From Mercurialis annua (Eukaryota; Streptophyta; Magnoliopsida; Malpighiales; Euphorbiaceae): a stretch of DNA of 64,000 bases. Every line of letters starts with the position of its first letter. Position 1 is the first letter of the stretch. The position numbers and the translations under genes are program-made. The notes beneath the pieces were generated by a model. The model did not search any database. It was not told where the DNA came from and was given only the letters and a program-made list of their open reading frames with translations. The stretch lies in assembly GCF_937616625.2 (NCBI RefSeq), contig NC_065570.1, forward strand, positions 8,442,001 to 8,506,000, written 5' to 3'. Positions 35,996-48,748 of the stretch are shown one piece after another.

Positions 35996-36935
35996 TGTTT
36001 AGATTAAGTAACTGTATCAAGTTCAAACAACTAAATTAAGCAGACAACAATTCAATTCTCCAAAAGAAAAACATTTTTCCAATCATAACCACCACAAAAA
36101 TGGATTCAAGAACTAAAAGAATGGCTTTACTTGTGTTGAGTTATAAAAAAACTAAAATCTAAATTTTGTAGCAAGTTACATTGATTGATTTTTTTTTAAA
36201 AAAAATAGACTAAACAATATATTTTTGTAGACCGAACTATCTATTATTCGACTTTTTTTTTAGTTTTTAGAAAAAAAAATATTGTCATTTGGCTCAAAAT
36301 TTTCAAAGATATTATTTAATACTCTATAAAGTAATTATTAGATACTCATTAATCTCTAACATTTCGAAACCGGTTAGGGCAATCGCCCCACCTTGCCCCG
36401 CCCTAGCTGCATCTCTAATAGTGTCCATATTGATCACAATTAAATACCATAACAAAACAAAACAGAAAAGAAAAACATATATAACACACACAAAATTAAC
36501 TAAACTAGTGTTTACCAAACATAAAATGAAACAAAATAAATTTAAGAAAAATGAAGAAAAACAGATCTCAGAAATTTTGAAGAAAAAAAAAATTACCTGA
36601 GAAGTGAAAAACAGGAGAAGAGAGTAAAGCGGCGATGTGTTTGAACTTCGAACGAAGAAACAGAGTTGACAAACACAAACACTCGAAAACAGAGAATTTG
36701 ATGCTACCTCAGACTTAGATTGGAATCGAATAAATTAAGACGACTGACCGGAATACCAGGTAATGTTTAAGTCCTGACAGCTTTGCTAAGTGATGAGTCA
36801 GCGTACGTTTTACGGGTTATAGCCGGTTGTCAATGTGAGAGGAGAATAATAACATCATTATTGATTGCTTTTACTTTTGAGATAATACAAATCTTATTCA
36901 AATTTTAGATTTGTTTTGTTTGTACAAATAATCTA
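35996..36935 (-). other. HMGB leader intron and promoter region
   Basis: On the minus strand a leader exon near 36,597-36,720 joins through a probable intron (acceptor CTTGATACAG near 36,018) to the start codon at 35,995. The intron is AT-rich. Upstream lies ordinary AT-rich DNA up to the Mutator-like element. No other gene seen. Confidence 0.5.
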
Positions 36936-38389
36936 GGCAGAAGGTACAAAAAATCCATCGTGTTTTTTCAATTGGTACAAATAACCTATCGTATTAAAAA
37001 ATGTACATATAAATACCCGGACTCAATTTTTTTGGACAAATTACTACCTGGCTAACGGAGGCTTCTAACTCTGTCAATTTTTTTCCATGTGAGCTGTTAG
37101 TTCTCTTTAATATCCATGTCACCCAAGAACGTCCATGTCACCCATCTAAAATCTCAATCTCCTTTAACCTTCAAAGGTGGACATGAGCTATGTCATAGGA
37201 AAGCTCTGTTCTGAATTGTAACTCTTATTCCATTATTAGATTGGTTTGTTCATTTGAGTGATGTGCTCACATGAATCTTCCTAATCAACTTTTATAAACT
37301 TTAATTCTCAATTTCACTAAGAATGATGTATATGTTAATTTCTCACAGATTTTCTTCTAAGCTCATAAAACCCTCACTTCATCACCCATAAACCCAAAAC
37401 CCAAATTTTGAATCTTCTGCTTATTATTATTATTGAGATTATGGTTCCTCTCAACAATCAAAACTCTTAAACCCCATTTGTCATCACATCTCTATTTTGC
37501 AACCCACAAATCATAATCTCAAAAGGCCCCGATCTTTGATCATTATCACCAATTTGAAGCAAACCCACATCATGAATCAAAAACCCAGATATTTTTCAAG
37601 CTCAGATTAGGACCCAAGTGAGTATCCAAGCAAAATCCCTAATTTCAAGCACCAAGAAATAGAAGGACCTAAGAGATTTGTCACCTTTAGCCAATGAAAC
37701 TAGAGAAATACTGGAAAAATGATGAATATTTATGGTATTAGTAAGGTTATAGTTGTGCTTAGATTAGTTCAATTTGGAGTCGGAGGTTGGATTTTTATAT
37801 TACAAAAGAAAATCCAATAGACGCTTCAATTCAAAGCTTTGCGGCTTTTGGGTTCCCGTTTACTTTGGCGTTTTTGTTGAGACAATCATTGAAACCAATG
37901 CATTTTCATAAGAAAATGGAGGAGTTTTGCAGGTTACTGATTTAGACTCTTACTCTTCAAGTTTCTAAAAATGCGGTGATGAAGCCGGTGGGCTCGAATG
38001 GGTCTTTATCTTCTTCTGCTCCTTGACGATGCGGAGGTTGAGGCTGGCGGCGGGGCTCGAATGGGTCTTTATCTTCTTCTGCTCCTTTGCGATGCAGAGG
38101 TTGAGACTGGCGGCGGCGGTGGTGGATGGTTGGGATTTTCATCACCGCATTTCTTGTCCAGCTTATTTACGTTAAAGGAAATTGGGATTTTAAATGGGTG
38201 ACATGGATGTTAAGAAGACCACAACTGACTGCTCATGTGGCAAAAAGTTGACGGTGTTAGAGGCCTCTGTTAGCGAGGTGGTAATTCGTCCAAAAAAATT
38301 GAATTCGGGTGTTTATCTGTACTTTTTTTAGTACGATGGATTATTTGTACCAATTGAAAAAACACGATGGGTTTTTTGTACCTTCGGCC
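36936..38389. mobile_element. Mutator-like element with long inverted repeats (1,454 bp)
   Basis: Inverted repeats of about 165 bp start GGCAGAAGGTACAAAAAATC and end CTTCGGCC, with a perfect 9-bp duplication AATAATCTA (36,927-36,935 and 38,390-38,398). No transposase is present. The interior differs in composition from the flanks: a C-rich segment (about 37,370-37,600, reading like a plant 5' leader on the minus strand) and a GC-rich 63-bp tandem repeat. This layout suggests captured host sequence (Pack-MULE), but no source gene is recognised. Confidence 0.85.
37990..38115. repeat. 63-bp tandem duplication inside the Mutator-like element
   Basis: GGGCTCGAATGGGTCTTT begins both units, at 37,990 and 38,053, and a short GGCGGCGGCGG tract follows. 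The units stay in frame in one minus-strand frame (repeated EEDKDPFEP), but nothing shows that it is expressed. Confidence 0.8.
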
Positions 38390-39245
38390 AATAATCTAAC
38401 TCCTGAATTTTGTTTCTACCAAAATTATCAACTGTTTTAGTTAATGTAAAAAACTAAATATAACAAGTAATAAATACTCATAAAATATGCAAGTTTTGCT
38501 GATTAGTTTATCGCTAGTTCTATGCCCGCGTAACTGTGCAGAATCAATATAATTTTTTTATTAGATCTTTTCATTATTTAAGTTAAAAATATATTATATT
38601 AGATATAGCTTCGAATTCTCATATGAATAGCATTTGATTATTTTGGTGCATATTACTAATACAACGTTAATTAATGCATAAAATTTGATATGAAAAGACA
38701 AATAAAAAATTCGTGATCTATAAAACTAATAAATTAATTTTAAAATTTGTTCTTGTTCATTTCGATTCCGACGTAATTTAATTTTAATAATTGGTCATTT
38801 TATAAAATTGAATATCTATAATTTTCTTTTTCATTTTGTCTTTATATAATAATTTTTTTTTGGAATTCTAGATTTATTTTTCCATTATTATTTTTCAGAG
38901 ATCATGTATTTTGGATGATTACATTTTCTATTTTATTAACGAAATTATTCAATTTTGAATTAGATAATTAAAAAAATTATTTAGACGAATTTTAAAAACA
39001 ATAATTTAACAATAATAAATTCAAATTTTGAATTTATGTAAAGGTCTTGTTATATTTATAATTATTTATTCATACTAAATATATTTTAAATTTATAGTTA
39101 TATTATATATCATAATGATATTATACAAATTCAAAGATAATTTTATTTATTTGTGTTAATACTTGTGCAAAACAATTATTGAATGTAAATGAATTATGTT
39201 TGGGCACTATTGGATTGGTTATATTATGAGCTTTGAATATTTGTG
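38390..39245. other. Intergenic, AT-rich
   Basis: Strongly AT-rich DNA between two Mutator-type elements. No gene, RNA or clear element seen. Confidence 0.5.
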
Positions 39246-39614
39246 GAGCAAATTACTCTAAGACGCCTCACATTTGTCATAATTTACAGTTTGGTATCTC
39301 TTATTTGAAAATTAAAGGATTTAATACTTCAGTTTTGATTTTGTAAACTATAAAACCCTTCTGTTAAATATAGGTACTAAATCATTAATGAAATGAAATG
39401 TGAGGTACCGAATCATTTGAAAATGAGGTACCAAATTGTTTATAACTGAGGTACCAAATCGTTTGAAAGTAAATTTCAAATTATTAACGGAACTAACAGA
39501 AGGGTCTTATAGTTTATAAAATCAAAACTGAGGTATCAAATCGTTTGATTTTCAAATAACGGATACCAAACTGTGAATTGTGACAAACGTGAGGGGTCTT
39601 AGAGTAATTTGTTC
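39246..39614. mobile_element. Mutator-like MITE (369 bp)
   Basis: Inverted repeats exceed 100 bp, starting GAGCAAATTACTCTAAGA and ending TCTTAGAGTAATTTGTTC. Flanks ATATTTGTG and ATATTTATA match at 7 of 9 positions, as expected for an old 9-bp duplication. Internal GAGGTACCAAATCGTTTGA motifs repeat. A partial relative lies at 45,270. Confidence 0.75.
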
Positions 39615-39779
39615 ATATTTATATATAATTATTTTAGTTAATCAAGTTTAAAATTGAAAAATAAATTTATAATATTTGATTTCACAATTTAGTTGTATAT
39701 TATAAGTATCATCGGATATTTATATTTTTCTTTCATTATTTATGTTATTTCTTCAAAAAAAATACTCGGGAAAGAAATT

Positions 39780-40176
39780 GAAGGTACTCTACAAAAGTAT
39801 TGTAGTTTGAAAGTAACTTAAATATTTGATAATCGAGAAATTCTTAGATAGACTAATTTCACCACGTCATCCATGTACTAAGCCTATCACATATATAGAA
39901 GGTACTCTACAAAAGTATTGTAATTTGAAAGTAACTTAAATATTAGATAATCGAGAAATTCTTAGATAAACTCAGTTCATCATATCATCCATGGACTAAG
40001 CCTATCACATAATGACACGTCATTAAAATAATGGCAATCTTGTAATATTACTATTCAAATGTGTAAATAAGTAATAAATAAATTTACAAGATTGTCATCA
40101 TTTTAATGACGTGTCATTACGTGATAGGCTTAGTCCATAGATGACGTGGTGGATTGAGTCTATCTAAGAATTTCTC
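39780..40176. mobile_element. Inverted-repeat MITE (39,953-40,176) with duplicated left end
   Basis: The element proper (224 bp) has inverted repeats of about 95 bp (GAGAAATTCTTAGATAAACT at left, closing TCTAAGAATTTCTC). Its 9-bp flanks TAGATAATC and TTGATAATC match at 8 of 9. Its left end plus flank occurs twice in tandem, starting GAAGGTACTCTACAAAAGTA at 39,780 and 39,898. Confidence 0.78.
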
Positions 40177-41600
40177 TTGATAATCACATATGTGATTGTT
40201 TATAAATTAAAACGAAACTTAAATTTTATGAAATATTTAAAAGTTATGGAACTCAACTTTCATAAGTTTTCATTTTTTTTCAATAAATGATGATTATATT
40301 TGACTTTTTTAGATGAAATACGGACTTAACCCAAAAATAATTAGAAAAACACGATGCAAAGTTTCATTTTTGATAAATACAATGTTAACTTTTTCTTTTT
40401 TAATTTTAACCTTTTCCTTCTAGAAAAATACGGGCTGCTCACTGAAATAATAGCCACCAAAGATTAGGGATTGGAGAATTGAAATCTTTTCACTTTGCTC
40501 TTAGGTCAAGGACGACGACGCCTTTTCAATAGCCGACATCCTCCATCAACGTTGTGCCGGAGAAGATAGAGCCAGAGGTTGTCCCGGCCATAACGTCCTT
40601 GTCACCGCTGCCGAAGAAATCACCAAAGTCGTTGTTAGTTAAGAAGCCGCAAATCCTCCGCTGTCAACGATGAAGAGCCATGAACCTCCGCTGCCATAGA
40701 AATCTTGATTGCTGATCAAAGGATAAAAATTGGACCTTAGATGTTTGGTTTCTAATCTCCTTCCAATTTTTTTTTTCTGAACTTGTTGCTATGTATAAGT
40801 TCAGATAGTGATTTATAAGACTATCTAATATATGATTTATGGTTGCACAGTCTGCACTCTAGGTGTTTGAAGAAATGCTTATGAGAATTGTAATGTTTTG
40901 GGTGTTGGATAACCAATGGTTAACATTGGGCAAACCGTCAGGTAATTTTATTTTGAATATATTATTAATAAAATCGTTCGTAAATAGTTGCTGAATTTTA
41001 TGTTTGTGGTTTGATTTTTTTGTGTTACACAGCATGTTGCACTCTAGGTGTTTGAAGAAATGTTTGTGAGAATTGTAATATTTTTGGATGTTGGGTAACC
41101 AATGGTTAACATTTGGTAAATCGTTAGGTAACCTGTAATTTTTATTTTGAATATATGATTAATAAAATTGTTAGCAAACAGTTGCTGAATTTTATGTTTG
41201 TTGCTAGTTAACCAATGGTGTACTAATGGTACACCAATGACCTTGTTTTTTTAGAACCATGTTGGTTAACAAATGGTGAATCAATAATTTTAGATTTTAA
41301 AAAAGACGATTTACGTTTTATTTGACAGTTGCTCTTGAAGTGATGAAGGGAAGGGGTTTGTAGTAGAATTTTCAACTAGTTTAATAAAAATGGAGGTTTG
41401 AATTTGAAATAGTTTTTTTTGTTGGTTAACCAACGGTGTTGGTATACCGCTGGGTAACCAAAATCGTATTCTTGAGATTAAAAAAATATTTTTGAGAATA
41501 ATAAAAGTTATTTTTGCAAAAAAAAAATACATATTGTATTTTTCAAAAAAAAACTTTGAGCTGGTATTCTTGAGAATATTTTATCTTTTTTTGGTATTTA
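40177..41600. repeat. Repeat-rich intergenic region with TAACCAATGG motifs
   Basis: A GC-richer block (about 40,500-40,700) has no open frame. Two diverged copies of a segment of about 180 bp follow (GCACTCTAGGTGTTTGAAGA at about 40,854 and 41,039). Both contain TAACCAATGGTTAACATT, and related GGTTAACCAA motifs recur near 41,206, 41,264 and 41,425. Probably an old transposon; no ends could be fixed. Confidence 0.5.
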
Positions 41601-41858
41601 TTTAAAGAGGTCATTATATTTAGCATATATGAAGCCCAGACCGGACTTGGGCTTACATAAAGCCTACAAAGTCCGGCCCAAGCCCGGCGAAGAACAGATT
41701 TACTCAGGTGTGAGAATTAGACAGCAGTAAGAGAATTTTTTTAATGAAAGCAAAGGTTATCTAAAGAAAATCGAAGTAGATATTGTCCCAGCAACATGAA
41801 CCACATAAACACAACTACACAGGCAGCTCCATTAGACCCCACAACCAGATAACGCAAA

Positions 41859-43553
<1,695 letters not shown>

Positions 43554-44800
43554 GTAAACAACTTTACTACTCTGCTAATCTGCTTATTTGGGTTGTTTTG
43601 CCCTGAGAAGAATGGTTCAGTAGATTGTTAATTATAATACTCTTCTTGTATGTGCTTCTTGTAAAGATTTATTATCATATTTAGCAACAAAATTCTGCCT
43701 ATTCACTGCTTGTGTACTATAGCTTTTGATAATTAACAATGTTGGTGAATGCAATAGCGAACATAATCAAACTTAGAACTGTTTATGGGCCAGATTGAGC
43801 ATACTCTGCTGGGCCCTTATAGGGCCTGACTATTTTTAATACAAGTCCGAGCCTAGCCAGAGCCGGGTTCGGACCTCAAATTTATACGGGCTCGTGCCGA
43901 GTTATTACGAGTCTACATGAAAATTATATAATAATGAAAGTCATTTGCTCATTTGAATCAAATTTGTTACAGGCTCGAGTTCGAACCCAATTTGACAAAA
44001 AAAATTAACCGTGTAAGGACTAAGGGGGGTAAATCCAGACGGATGTCCAGGCACGCGATCAGGTCTAGATGGAACCATTAAAACCGAAAAATATTATTGA
44101 AAGAGATAAGAGGACAATCTGCTACTTCCGATTAGACAAGTAACCATTCACTTATACCCTTATTCTTCCGACTCAATTCATTTATTGAATTTGAATCAAA
44201 ACTGTTATTTTAATCGTTTTTTTTTATTTATCAAATTTCATTAAATCAAATATGAAATAATTACATTTTGTAAGAAATCCGAAAAAACTAAACCTAATAA
44301 TCTTACATGAAACATACAATATACTGTCTGATTCGCAAATCTACTTATAAAAATAAAAAAATAAATTATCTAATTTTTTTGCCAATAAAGTGCATTTTTC
44401 GATTAACCTTCTCCATCACCCGCAAACTGATTTTTGAAATCAGAAACTACAGTCATGATTTCAGATACAAGTACAACCATCACTAAAAAAAAATAATTAA
44501 AAAAAAATAAACTTTAAAAAAAATAACAAACCTTTCACACAAAAAGAACAAAACAAAATTATCAAAAATAACAAACAATGTAGTACATAAAAATAACATA
44601 TATAAATAGAAGATAAATATTGTTTATAAACATTATTTTAAATATCTCTTGTTTCTTTTTTAAAAAGAAATTCACACTATCAAAGCTTTATTATATTTGA
44701 TTTTTACAAATTTATATAATTTTTAGAATAATTATAAATCTATTGCTACGAAAAATAATTTAAAAATATTCAAAGTATTGTAATAGTACTATATTTTAAA
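43554..44800. other. LHCB4 downstream intergenic region
   Basis: The LHCB4 3' untranslated region comes first. A degenerate repeat rich in GGGCC, GAGCC and CGAGTT motifs (about 43,785-43,990) resembles the segment at 41,633-41,697, so such fragments flank the gene on both sides. The rest is AT-rich. No gene seen. Confidence 0.5.
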
Positions 44801-45110
44801 GGATAAATAACCAAAAAATGCCAAACCTTTTATGAAAGTTTCACAAAAATTCAAATATTTCAATTTTATCCAATTTATTCTAAAACGCATGATTTCGTTT
44901 TAATTTTGTCCAATTGTGTAATTTTACTCATGTGGCGCCTACATGGCGCTGATGTGGCATGCCACACATCAGCGCCACATAAGCAAAATTACGTAGTTGG
45001 ATAAAATTAAAACAAAAATTATGCATTTCAAAACAAATTGGATAAAATTGAAAGGTTTGGCTTTTTATAAAACTTTCATAAAAGATTTGACACTTTTTAG
45101 TCATTTGTCC
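44801..45110. mobile_element. Fold-back Mutator-like MITE (310 bp)
   Basis: Almost the whole element is inverted repeat: arms of about 140 bp meet at TGTGGCATGCCACA near 44,952-44,965. Ends are GGATAAATAACCAAAAAATG and TTTTTAGTCATTTGTCC. A perfect 9-bp duplication TATTTTAAA flanks it (44,792-44,800 and 45,111-45,119). A transcript would fold into one long hairpin. Confidence 0.88.
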
Positions 45111-45269
45111 TATTTTAAAAAAATCACCAAAAATCATGATGAGAGTCTAGTTTTTCTTGGGTTTTTGGTGGCAGATTATCCAGTGATATCCGTAAATGTT
45201 GATGAATTTTATATTATTGTATTAACTGACGTGGTGTAGAATATTTTAAGTTGAGATAGATAAAATTTA

Positions 45270-45556
45270 GAGCAAATTACTGTAAATCCCTTTTTGTCCT
45301 CAATTGTCATAATTAGCAGTTTGGTATTTTTTATTTGAAAAATCAAATAATTTGGTACCTCACTTTCAATTCCGTTAACAATTAGCGGTCTCTGTTAATT
45401 TCGTTAATAATTTGGTATCTCATTTTCAATTATATTAACGATTTAATACCTTATTTTCAAACGATTTGATACCTCAGTTTCAATTATATTAACGATTTAA
45501 TATCTTATTTTCAAACGATTTGGTACCTCACTTTAATTCCGTTAATAATTTAGTGC
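45270..45556. repeat. Partial MITE of the 39,246 family
   Basis: It begins GAGCAAATTACTGTAAATCC and contains repeated TTTCAAACGATTTGGTACCT-type units, as in the complete element at 39,246-39,614. A right inverted repeat is not visible, so it is truncated. Confidence 0.65.
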
Positions 45557-46098
45557 CTAAGTTCCACAGAAGGTTGTAATCCGAGCTAATCCGGTTGTAC
45601 TGGTTGAACCATAAACCCTCTATAACGTTGGTTCAATTCCCGGTCTGGTTTTACTTTGCCTCCCCATCACAGTGCAAAAAATAGTTCTCAAAACCTTTCC
45701 TAGCTACAGACTCAGTTGTGGTGGAGGCCGTGGGCAATTAAAAAGCAAAGGAGAAAAAGAAATAAAACAAATTACAACTGCAATAGAAAAGAACGTAAGT
45801 TCCCATCAATACATTAAACTTTGTTCTTTTACATTTTATCAATTCTTGTACTTTATGCTGTAGCATTTATATTGCACACAAGCTGTTTGATTATTTTCCC
45901 AACTGGGACTCCTGAACTATATGCTGTAGCATTTCTATTGTACACAAGGTGTTTGATTATTTGCCCAACTGGGCATTTGTATATGCATTTTTTATTCAAA
46001 ATTGTGTTGCATAACTTCACTTTGATGCTGCTGTAGATAGATTGTTGGTGCAGATATGGCTGCAATACTCCATTTGACATGCATCTATTAGTTGCAGA
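45557..46098 (+). other. IMP2-like gene leader with probable 5' untranslated intron
   Basis: A purine-rich leader ends in AAGAAC|GTAAGT (about 45,795). An acceptor TTAGTTGCAG ends one base before the start codon. The intron would be about 300 bases and includes two similar TATGCTGTAGCATTT segments (about 45,853 and 45,919). Confidence 0.5.
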
Positions 46099-47343
46099 AT
46101 GGGTTCTAGTAATTTTTTATGGAGTTTGGCCAAGAAGTATTTAACCGTTGGGCTTATAGGGATCACCATCACAGACAGATATGCCAGTATTGTTCATGTG
46201 CGAGGCGCCTCTATGTCCCCTGTTTTTAATCCCGAAACTAGCACATTCTGGGGATCATCTATTGGTATTCTTTCACTTTTGTGATAATTTGATGCAACTT
46301 TTTTTCTTCGGAAAGTAAATTTTGTTTTATATATATATTTGAATCATTGGTTTGGCTGCAGACGACCATGTCCTTATCGAGAAGTTTTGCCTTGAGAAGT
46401 ACAAGTTTTCGCATGGTGATGTCGTAGTTTTTCGGTATGTCTTTATCTATGCATTAGCACATTATTTGGATCGCATTATTGCTTTAGCGATCACCGTCTC
46501 CTTATTCTGTGTTAGATAGAAATTCTCATTTTATTTTAAAGAAATGAAAGATAGGTTAGTCAACAAAAAGTAACTCGATTCCATTACAGCTCAATCTTTA
46601 TCGGCAATTTAAATTTCGTTTTCAAAGAGATAGCAAGTGGCATTACATTGAGGCATTAAACCAAACATGTGTTTAATGATAGTTTCTTATCTCTGAATTG
46701 TTCTAGTATCCTGTCTGCAATTTTTTATATGTCGTGTGATATCCTCTTTCTATATGTTGTATCAAGTTAAGAGTCTCACCAAACAGTTTATAGCATATAA
46801 TTGGAATTAACAAGATGAACAACATTACATGGAATGATATTGGTGAAGACTATTTGGTATCTCTTGCAATTTTTTGTAGGTCTCCAAGTGATCACAAGGA
46901 GAAACTTATAAAGAGAATTATTGGCTTACCGGGCGACTGGATTGGAACTCCCGATGCATATGATGTGGTAAAGATTCCAGAAGGACATTGCTGGGTTGAA
47001 GGTGACAACTTGGTTTCTAGCATGGATTCAAGGTCTTTTGGCCCGGTATTACAAAATTTAGCATGATTCCAGTTTCATTTCCCTTTTCCATTGAACTTTC
47101 AAGTTAGAACTGCAGACGATATTTTCTCTAATTGTGAATCATATTATAGTATAATGCAACAAATTTTGTCTTCTCTTTATTCGTTATTGGAGTTTTATTG
47201 GTTTATCCAGATATAAAGAAAGTTTTCCATGACAGGTTCCTCTCGGGTTGATTAATGGAAGAGTTACTCATATAATATGGCCTCCGCAAAGAATCGGAGA
47301 AGTCGAGAAAAAAATCCCTCATACAAGAGTTTCTTCTTCCTGA
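46099..47343 (+). CDS. Mitochondrial inner-membrane peptidase subunit 2-like (S26 family)
   Basis: A type-I signal-peptidase-like serine protease of the IMP family, which removes sorting signals in the mitochondrial intermembrane space. Four exons: 46099-46264, 46362-46434, 46880-47045, 47236-47343, all GT-AG, 170 aa. A hydrophobic N-terminal segment (LTVGLIGITITDRYASIVHV, residues 15-34) is the membrane anchor. The catalytic Ser is S38 in GASMSP, and the catalytic Lys is K91 in LIKRIIGLPGD. The later box WVEGDNLVSSMDSRSFGPV is the S26 GDN-x-x-SxDSR-x-(F/Y)GP signature. Substrate specificity is inferred. I recall a homologue at At3g08980, close to LHCB4.2, consistent with its place next to LHCB4 here. 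Confidence 0.93.
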
Positions 47344-48748
47344 TTGAGATTCAACAGTGGATCTCCTTTTTTTTTGGGGGAGCACAAGGTTGAATTATGC
47401 TTGTAACATTCTTTTATTGGCTACAGGTGATACATTTTCTTATCTCCATGGTTTAGTTTGACTATAAATCAAAATCAATGATAATGCTACATCTGAGCAT
47501 CGATTGGTTCGTTACTAAAATTTTCAAATCCATCGGTTTTCTTTCGACTCGTTAATGGATCCGAATGAAGCTAAATTCAACTAATCATAAAATTTCAGTT
47601 TGGTGTAATTCGATTCTGTTTAAATTTCGGTTGTCATTGGATTCTATTTAAATTGCAATAGATTTTGTGCATGATCAATAAAAATTTCAGTTTAAACCCC
47701 AATTGTATAACTTCGTGTAAAACAATAATTAGGCTGCATTTTAAAGCAAAAACATAAATTCAATTATTTTTAATTAAATTATTTTCTAAAATGAAAATCT
47801 CAAATATTAAGTAATTGGCATTTAGGTAATCTCCATTCAGTCTTATTGCACAGCTCTAGATTGCTGTTCCAATGTCTTTTAGCAAGGCAAGAGTTCTAAA
47901 AGTTCAACATTTTGTTTGGTTTTAAACGAATTCCTTCTAGAAATATATGATTTTGGTATTTAGTTTGTCTTAGAATTCAACTATAATTTCATCTTATTTT
48001 ATTGAGAAAAGTACGCTATTTACTATCTTGTTAAATTTATTTATAAAAATACTGAAAAGATTTAAAAATTACACTCATACTTTACCAATTTATTAGTACT
48101 TTTTACGTTACTTCAATTTTTATTTATAATAATACTGCATTTAAAAAAAACACTTGAAACACCGACAAAATGATGCTAGAGTCCGATGACTAGTCTCTGG
48201 AATTTTGCCTGAATTTGACTGAAAAATTTCAGGTCAACAGCGCGGTCACCATATGAATTTAATCAAGAGGAAATTACATCGCACACTTTTGTCAATAATA
48301 CTGAATATATTAACAGTAATTTAGTTTGAGGTTATGTTGGAAATACGACAACATGTACTAAAACAGTTATAATAAAATTATGCTTGTCGTATACCGGAAG
48401 GATACACATCGTATCGTGTGGTGGCACATGATAATACTAAATATAACGAATTAACGAATACTAGATTAATTCTAGTTAATATATTCATCAAAAAAATTCT
48501 AGTTAATATATAATCAATTAATTTTATATTTTCCGAAAAGAGGTTTATGAACTGAAACTGAAATTGATGGACTTTTGTGATAGAAAGCCAATAAGTCAGG
48601 GACAGTAAGTATAGATAAGCCTTGCAAAATACTTTTGGGTCAAATTGTCAAGGATACCGTATTTAAGTTGACTAAACGTGAAGAAGGACAATGCACTAGA
48701 ATAATAAAAGCTGGATTAGCCAATTTATTTCAATTTTACATGTTACAG
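47344..48748. other. Intergenic, no gene seen
   Basis: IMP2-like 3' untranslated sequence with a short poly-T/G tract near 47,369, then AT-rich DNA. A GC-richer segment near 48,165-48,250 has no open frame. Sequence from about 48,540 is probably the 3' flank of the minus-strand receptor gene. Confidence 0.5.

Noticed and set aside
40500..40710. GC-rich block that looks like an exon
   Set aside because: All frames are interrupted and no splice-linked continuation was found.
45630..45640. GGTTCAATTCC resembling a tRNA B box
   Set aside because: No A box or foldable cloverleaf nearby; it lies in a common GGTTGAACC-type dispersed repeat.
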